Notes under the pieces: model-generated
The model's input: the letters and a program-made list of their open reading frames with translations, nothing else
Told to the model about the DNA's origin: nothing
The model's database searches: none
Assembly (NCBI GenBank): GCA_007135085.1
Contig: SLJM01000295.1
Span: 1-34,855 of the forward strand
From: Myxococcales bacterium
GTDB lineage: Bacteria > Myxococcota_A > Bradymonadia > Bradymonadales > Bradymonadaceae
Length of the DNA: 34,855 bases
Direction of reading: 5' to 3'
Shown: one piece after another, positions 30,647 to 34,855 of the stretch
How the letters are laid out: each line of letters begins with the position of its first letter
How positions within the stretch are numbered: position 1 is the first letter of the stretch
Made by a program: the position numbers and the translations under genes

Positions 30647-30985
30647 CTAAATATCCTGATTGAACAGCGGCACCTCACCGAATTTTCTCAAAAAATGATC
30701 GGCTCGCCTGGCGATCGAGGCCCGCGCCGAAGCCCCCTGGAGGTAGCGAAATACCAGCGGCCCCTGGCCCAGGCTTCCTGGCTTCTTTAACTCTTCACCA
30801 AAGACCTTTCGAAGAGTCTTCGCGGCGTTTTCAGAAGAATAGCCATACCAGACCATGGCACTCATCCCCTCCGAATAAGACAAAACCCCGTCGGCCCGCC
30901 GCACCTGTAGGGCCGCCGCTGTCTGCGGTCCATGGGCCTGTACGCCCTTTTCGGTTAATTCAAACCAGTCGGAAAATCGGTTCAT
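30647..30985 (-). CDS. Small protein, possible degenerate GIY-YIG-like fold
   Basis: The 112-residue product is the last gene of the monooxygenase-esterase operon. Its ATG overlaps the SDR stop as ATGA. Its layout recalls a GIY-YIG nuclease fold: 'DGVLSYSE' then 'VWYGYSSENAAKTLRKVF', and a C-terminal helix ending 'GEVPLFNQD' like the family's 'P..N' end. The GIY and YIG motifs would be GVL and WYG, and the usual catalytic Glu before the terminal Asn would be Asp (RRADHF). This is a by-eye resemblance, so activity is doubtful. The function in a ketone-degradation operon is not obvious. Confidence 0.5.
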   Translation of the reverse strand: MNRFSDWFELTEKGVQAHGPQTAAALQVRRADGVLSYSEGMSAMVWYGYSSENAAKTLRKVFGEELKKPGSLGQGPLVFRYLQGASARASIARRADHFLRKFGEVPLFNQDI

Positions 30986-31731
30986 TGAGTGCCATCCCTC
31001 TTCAGGTCTTCCGCTTCGGCGACCAACTCATCGACCCGCTCATCGAGCCCCAACTCCACCAGCGCGGCGGCCAGTTCAAGACTATCCGTCGATCGCACTC
31101 GAGCAGCCATACGCCTGGCCCCGACCAGACGCAACCCGGCTCCGGCGGCATCGGCCATCCATCCACCGACGCGTTCCATGGGCCGCGATTCATCTCGATC
31201 CGGGCCGGTGATCATCCCCGGTCGGGCGATGACATAGGAGAGCCCACTGTGTCGCAACGCCTCCTCGGCCTTCCAGCGGGCTCGATAATAGGCTGTTCGC
31301 GCCCCCTGGCGAACCCCCATGGCCGACAGATAGACCACCTTTGGTGTCACACCGGCCTTCTCACAGGACTGGAGGAGCAATCTAAATAATCCGTAGTCGA
31401 TAGCCTCATAGCTGGCGTCTACGTCGCCGTCACGCATCCGTGCTTTTGTGGTGCCGATCAAAAAATAGAGGTGCGACGGCTTCACCTGAACCAGACTTTC
31501 TACCCAGGCTGCCCCGTCCCAGGGTGTAAAATCGACTCTGGCCCCCCATTCTTCGAATTGAGCCTCCCACCGTTCGCGACTGGCCGATTCAGGGCGAATA
31601 TGAGCGATCGTGTCCACCCCCTGTGCGCAGAGCTGGCGAACCACCTGGCGCCCCGTATAGCCCGTGGCGCCTGCCACGAGGACCACCACATCTTCTGGTG
31701 TTGTGTCATCATCATTCATGACCATCACCAT
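30982..31731 (-). CDS. Atypical SDR, NAD(P)-binding (HTATIP2-like)
   Basis: The 249-residue protein has the coenzyme motif AGATGYTG at 20-27 and a further 'VVYLSAMGV' strand with no YxxxK active site. 'YYRARWKAEEALRHSGLSYVIARPGMITGPDRDESRP' is the conserved core of NmrA/HTATIP2-type atypical SDRs. The frame overlaps the preceding esterase gene by 20 bases. GGGAG lies ten bases before ATG 31731; ATG 31725 and 31719 are alternatives. The product may reduce or sense an intermediate of the pathway, but its substrate is unknown. Confidence 0.78.
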   Translation of the reverse strand: MVMVMNDDDTTPEDVVVLVAGATGYTGRQVVRQLCAQGVDTIAHIRPESASRERWEAQFEEWGARVDFTPWDGAAWVESLVQVKPSHLYFLIGTTKARMRDGDVDASYEAIDYGLFRLLLQSCEKAGVTPKVVYLSAMGVRQGARTAYYRARWKAEEALRHSGLSYVIARPGMITGPDRDESRPMERVGGWMADAAGAGLRLVGARRMAARVRSTDSLELAAALVELGLDERVDELVAEAEDLKRDGTQ

Positions 31732-32722
31732 GTCGGAAAAACTCCCAGATCAGGTCTGTGGCGTTCAGCTGATTGGACGTGGCGCCGCTGATCCGCGGGG
31801 CGAAGGGTTCGTAGGGTGGCCAGGCATGACCCATCCCATGAACCACATAATAATTTAAGGCTCGGTCACCCTGGCAGTCCCGGTAGATGAAACGCTCCAC
31901 CTCAGTGGGATCCGATTCGTCGACGGGGGGCAAAACCTCGACGTCCGGGGACCCATCACAGCCCAGTTGGTGAGCCCAAAAGGTCATTGTTTCTGCCGCC
32001 GATTCGATCGCCCCACCCTCGCCGAGGCGGGGATATCGATCGTGGGACACTTCCCCTCCTTCAAAGGTGACAAACTCGTCGTCCGTGCCCTGAATCCCCA
32101 GCAACGACGGCGGCTGTCCCGGTTCACAGGAGTCGACCAGCCGCGATGGCATGGCGGCGATGACCGGCGCCGACATACTGAGTATCCCATCCAATTCACA
32201 GGCCAGACGAAAGGACATCATGCCCCCATTGGAGGCGCCGGTGACGCCGATGCGGTCGGAATCGATGTCGAGATTTCGCTCCACCAATTCCACCAACTGG
32301 GCAATAAAGGCCACGTCGTCGACCCCCTCCAACTCCGGCTCCGTGGTGCCTCGACCATCGGCCCACCGCTCGTCGACGCCCTGGGGATAGACCAGAATTC
32401 CTCCGTCTCGATCGGCCAGTGACTCAAACCCTATATTGCGCATGCGATCCATATTTCCCCCGCCACCGTGCAGAATAAATAGCAGCGGCTGCGGACCGGC
32501 GTCGACGGCGGCCTGCGGGATATAGATGGCGAATTCCCGACTCCTATCGTCGAATTCAATCGCCCCATAATGAGCGCCGGCTTCTTCGGCAAACCCCGAG
32601 GCCTGCCAATCACCGTGGCCGTCATTGAGGTTTTCCGGATCCTCTCCGTTGACCCCGCGTAGACAGCCAAAGGACACCCCCACCAACAGGGCGAGCCAGA
32701 ATAAGTGGACCATTTTGATCAT
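31712..32722 (-). CDS. PHB-depolymerase/feruloyl-esterase-like secreted hydrolase (lipoprotein candidate)
   Basis: The 336-residue product is an alpha/beta hydrolase of the LpqC/polyhydroxybutyrate depolymerase type. The signal peptide ends at 'VSFGC' with Cys20; the lipobox lacks Leu at -3, so lipidation is uncertain. The oxyanion region 'FILHGGGGNM', nucleophile S164 (GASNGG), the acid near D214/D215 (QGTDDE) and H299 (GMGHAWP) give a full triad. The family cleaves polyesters, feruloyl esters or acetylxylan. The start ATG shares one base with the upstream esterase stop (TGATG), so the genes are coupled. An exported esterase alongside a cytoplasmic one suggests two stages of substrate processing. 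Confidence 0.85.
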   Translation of the reverse strand: MIKMVHLFWLALLVGVSFGCLRGVNGEDPENLNDGHGDWQASGFAEEAGAHYGAIEFDDRSREFAIYIPQAAVDAGPQPLLFILHGGGGNMDRMRNIGFESLADRDGGILVYPQGVDERWADGRGTTEPELEGVDDVAFIAQLVELVERNLDIDSDRIGVTGASNGGMMSFRLACELDGILSMSAPVIAAMPSRLVDSCEPGQPPSLLGIQGTDDEFVTFEGGEVSHDRYPRLGEGGAIESAAETMTFWAHQLGCDGSPDVEVLPPVDESDPTEVERFIYRDCQGDRALNYYVVHGMGHAWPPYEPFAPRISGATSNQLNATDLIWEFFRHGDGHE

Positions 32723-33798
32723 CAGCGACTCTCTCGACGTTTGGGCATCTCAGCTCTTAGACATCGGCCGAATTCCTCGGCCAAATCGGCGACGGCCGCC
32801 GCCGCGGCGTCGACGACCCCTCCCTGAGTGATGAATCCATGGATCAATCGATCACAGCAATGATAGGTCACGTCCACCCCGGCCTGTGCCATCCGCTGCG
32901 CATAGGTTTCGCCCTCGTCACGGAGGGGATCGAAGCCGGCGGTGATCACCGTCGCCGGCGGCAGAATACTCAGGTCATCGTAGCGATTTGGAGAGCATCG
33001 GGGATCGTCGTCGTCTGCTCCATAACAATGATTAAACCAATCGATCATATCTTGCGTAAGTAAGAATCCCTGTGCGAAGAGCTTACGCGATTGGAAGGCT
33101 TCGCCATAATCGGTCTTGGGATAGATCAACAATTGATGAGCCGGTAGGGGACGACCCTCTTCGGCCTGCTGCTGACACACCACGGTGGCCAGGTTTCCTC
33201 CGGCGGAGTCTCCGGCCACGACAATCTGTTCCCCCATCAATCCGAGTTCACGGGACTGCTCTCTAACCCACTCAAAGCCGGCGCGGCAATCGACGATGGC
33301 CGCCGGGAAAGGACATTCCGGGGCCAATCGATAGCCGACGCTGATCACCGCGCAGTCCGCACCTTTGGCCAGGGCGCTGCAGAAGCCCTCGTAGCTGTCA
33401 TGGCTGCCGATGACGAAGCCCCCGCCGTGAAAAAAGACACAGCCAGGAAGAGCCCCTTTTCGGGGACGATAGATCCGCCCCGGTAGGTCACCGGCCGGTC
33501 CGGGAATAGTAATATCCTCGACGGAGTGCATCGAAAGGGGATCCAGATCGAAGAGCCGGTTTGCCCGGTCGTAGATCTGGCGCGCCTCCTCGGGGCCCAC
33601 CTCGTGGAGGTCTGGAGCTCCCGCTTGCTCCATGATCCTCAGCAATAGGTGGGTCTGAAAATCCAGCGGGGCCCCCCGGTCGTTTCTCGGCGGCTCACCA
33701 AAGATTCGCCGCGCCAGGGCAGCGGGCATACGAAGGGCAGCTCGAACGCTTTGACGCAGCGCCTGTCCCGCCAATGTATCATGCTCAGGAGGTCGCAT
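32722..33798 (-). CDS. Hormone-sensitive-lipase-family esterase (alpha/beta hydrolase)
   Basis: This 358-residue cytoplasmic carboxylesterase has the HSL oxyanion motif H124-G-G-G, the nucleophile S198 in GDSAGG, D290 (AGFDPLRDEG) and H320 (LIHGF), a complete catalytic set. The length suits the family and no signal peptide is seen. HSL-family esterases hydrolyse short acyl esters and lactone-like esters. Its first 14 bases overlap the 3' end of the monooxygenase gene, and its stop shares a base with the next esterase. That order, a Baeyer-Villiger-type oxygenase then esterases, fits hydrolysis of the ester made by the oxygenase. Confidence 0.92.
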   Translation of the reverse strand: MRPPEHDTLAGQALRQSVRAALRMPAALARRIFGEPPRNDRGAPLDFQTHLLLRIMEQAGAPDLHEVGPEEARQIYDRANRLFDLDPLSMHSVEDITIPGPAGDLPGRIYRPRKGALPGCVFFHGGGFVIGSHDSYEGFCSALAKGADCAVISVGYRLAPECPFPAAIVDCRAGFEWVREQSRELGLMGEQIVVAGDSAGGNLATVVCQQQAEEGRPLPAHQLLIYPKTDYGEAFQSRKLFAQGFLLTQDMIDWFNHCYGADDDDPRCSPNRYDDLSILPPATVITAGFDPLRDEGETYAQRMAQAGVDVTYHCCDRLIHGFITQGGVVDAAAAAVADLAEEFGRCLRAEMPKRRESR

Positions 33799-34855
33799 GA
33801 TCTCCTCGCCAGGTCAGCCTGAAGTCGTCGCGCTCCAGCTTCCGGGTGCGCAGCCAATATTCGAAGGTATAGCCAGGCCAGATGGTCGTATTCTTGCCGC
33901 TGTCGTCGATATACCAACTCTCACAGCCCGTATTCCACACCGTCTCGCCAAGGCGCTCCTGCAATTTATCGTTGAACTGCCGGTGCACCGACGGCCGCAC
34001 CTCGATGGCGTCGGCTTCCTCGTCGATCATCGTCTCCAGGCACTGGCGCACCAGATTGGCCTGGCATTCGATCATATAGATTATCGAATTATGACCGAGC
34101 GCCGTATTGGGCCCCACCAGGATGAACATATTGGGAAACCCGCATACGGCGACGCCGTAATAGGCCTCCGCCCCCTGGCGCCACTCCTCGTTGAGGTCTC
34201 GACCGCCCCGGCCGGTGACCTGGAAATAGGACAGAAAATCGGTGACGTGAAAGCCCGTGGCCATGACGATGACGTCGAATTCTCGCTCCACTCCTTCGGC
34301 GTCCACAGCACCGGTGGCCGTGAGCCGCTCGACGGCATGGGGCACCAACTCCACATGGGGCTTGGCCAGGGCCGGATAATAATCATCGGAGATGACCACC
34401 CGTTTACATCCCACCGAATAATCGGGCGTGACCGCCTGAATCATCTCCGGATCGTCGAAGACCTTCTTGGCGTGGCGCTTCGAGGCGTGGGCGAAGAGAT
34501 TCATCAACCGCGGCTCCGTCAAAAAGCCCACGGCGTGTGCCTCGTTTCGCAGATAGATCAGATACCGAAACAAAAGGTGGGCGGGCCAAACCTTCTGGAA
34601 CAGATTCTTGGCCCACCCCGGATATCGCCGATCTCTGCGCGGAAAGACCCAGGGAGGGGTTCGTTGGAAGACGGTCAACGCTTCGACCTCGTCGGCGATA
34701 GAGGGCACGATCTGTGCGGCGCTGGCTCCCGTGCCCACCACGGCCACCCGCTTGCCCCTCAGTTCCACGTCATGATCCCACCGGGCGGAGTGGAAGAGGT
34801 GGCCCTCATACTCATCGAGCCCCGGCAGATCTGGAAATTTGGGACGACTCAGCCC
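33785..34855 (-). CDS. Flavin-containing/Baeyer-Villiger-type monooxygenase (5' end outside window)
   Basis: The minus-strand frame runs off the window end, so the N-terminal FAD-binding part is missing. The visible 356 residues begin 'LSRPKFPDLPGLDEYEG', continue with the BVMO fingerprint F/Y-x-G-x3-H-x3-W (YEGHLFHSARW), the NADPH-binding GTGASA, 'VIVMATGFHV', and 'FILVGPNTALGHNS'. BVMO fingerprint proteins insert oxygen next to ketone carbonyls to give esters or lactones, using FAD and NADPH. A GTG at 34768 is inside the coding region and is not the start. It overlaps the downstream esterase by 14 bases. Substrate unknown; the class is well supported. Confidence 0.9.
   Translation of the reverse strand, partial: GLSRPKFPDLPGLDEYEGHLFHSARWDHDVELRGKRVAVVGTGASAAQIVPSIADEVEALTVFQRTPPWVFPRRDRRYPGWAKNLFQKVWPAHLLFRYLIYLRNEAHAVGFLTEPRLMNLFAHASKRHAKKVFDDPEMIQAVTPDYSVGCKRVVISDDYYPALAKPHVELVPHAVERLTATGAVDAEGVEREFDVIVMATGFHVTDFLSYFQVTGRGGRDLNEEWRQGAEAYYGVAVCGFPNMFILVGPNTALGHNSIIYMIECQANLVRQCLETMIDEEADAIEVRPSVHRQFNDKLQERLGETVWNTGCESWYIDDSGKNTTIWPGYTFEYWLRTRKLERDDFRLTWRGDHATS

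Overview
The window is 34.9 kb of GC-rich, gene-dense bacterial chromosome. I see no rRNA, tRNA, CRISPR array, insertion sequence, integrase or phage gene. The mix points to a Gram-negative deltaproteobacterium-like lineage, most likely Bradymonadales/Myxococcota. The evidence is several lipoproteins with acidic Pro/Glu linkers, huge secreted proteins with VWFD domains and cysteine-rich modules, a DsbD-type reductase, and Fn3-like surface protein. This is an inference from gene content, not from a marker gene.

Layout. 1-5,935: the end of a secreted Fn3-like protein, a 56-residue membrane protein on the minus strand (835-1005), an OmpR-family response regulator with a well-formed promoter, type I asparaginase, a pirin, a THUMP RNA methyltransferase and a classical SDR. 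5,936-13,577: an extended SDR, a GyrI-like ligand-binding protein, a VOC protein, a PlsC-type acyltransferase, a TraB/GumN lipoprotein, a RuvB-like AAA protein whose ATPase motifs are degenerate, two membrane proteins and a lipoprotein. 13,776-17,311: a translationally coupled pair of an ArsR-rhodanese fusion regulator and a DsbD/ScsB-like reductase, then a small membrane protein. 17,582-19,825: a soluble histidine kinase carrying a complete cobalamin-binding module of the CarH/LitR type. 19,869-27,264: two large VWFD lipoproteins, the larger ending in three cysteine-rich modules of about 180 residues. 27,380-30,475: a c-heme P460-like lipoprotein followed by two paralogous atypical SDRs. 30,647 to the window end: a minus-strand operon with overlapping genes, in order Baeyer-Villiger-type monooxygenase, HSL-family esterase, PHB-depolymerase-like esterase, SDR and a small protein.

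How the parts may work together. The monooxygenase plus two esterases form a logical ketone-to-ester-to-acid-and-alcohol route. The ArsR-rhodanese protein has cysteines only in its rhodanese loop, so it could report sulfur or redox state and control the DsbD-like reductase. The B12 kinase is an orphan with an extended -10 promoter and a leader of about 160 nt. The only response regulator in the window is 16 kb away and has no adjacent kinase, so pairing is possible but untested. The best candidates for something new are the B12-kinase, the ArsR-rhodanese/DsbD couple, the RuvB-like pseudo-ATPase and the VWFD/Cys-module lipoprotein.
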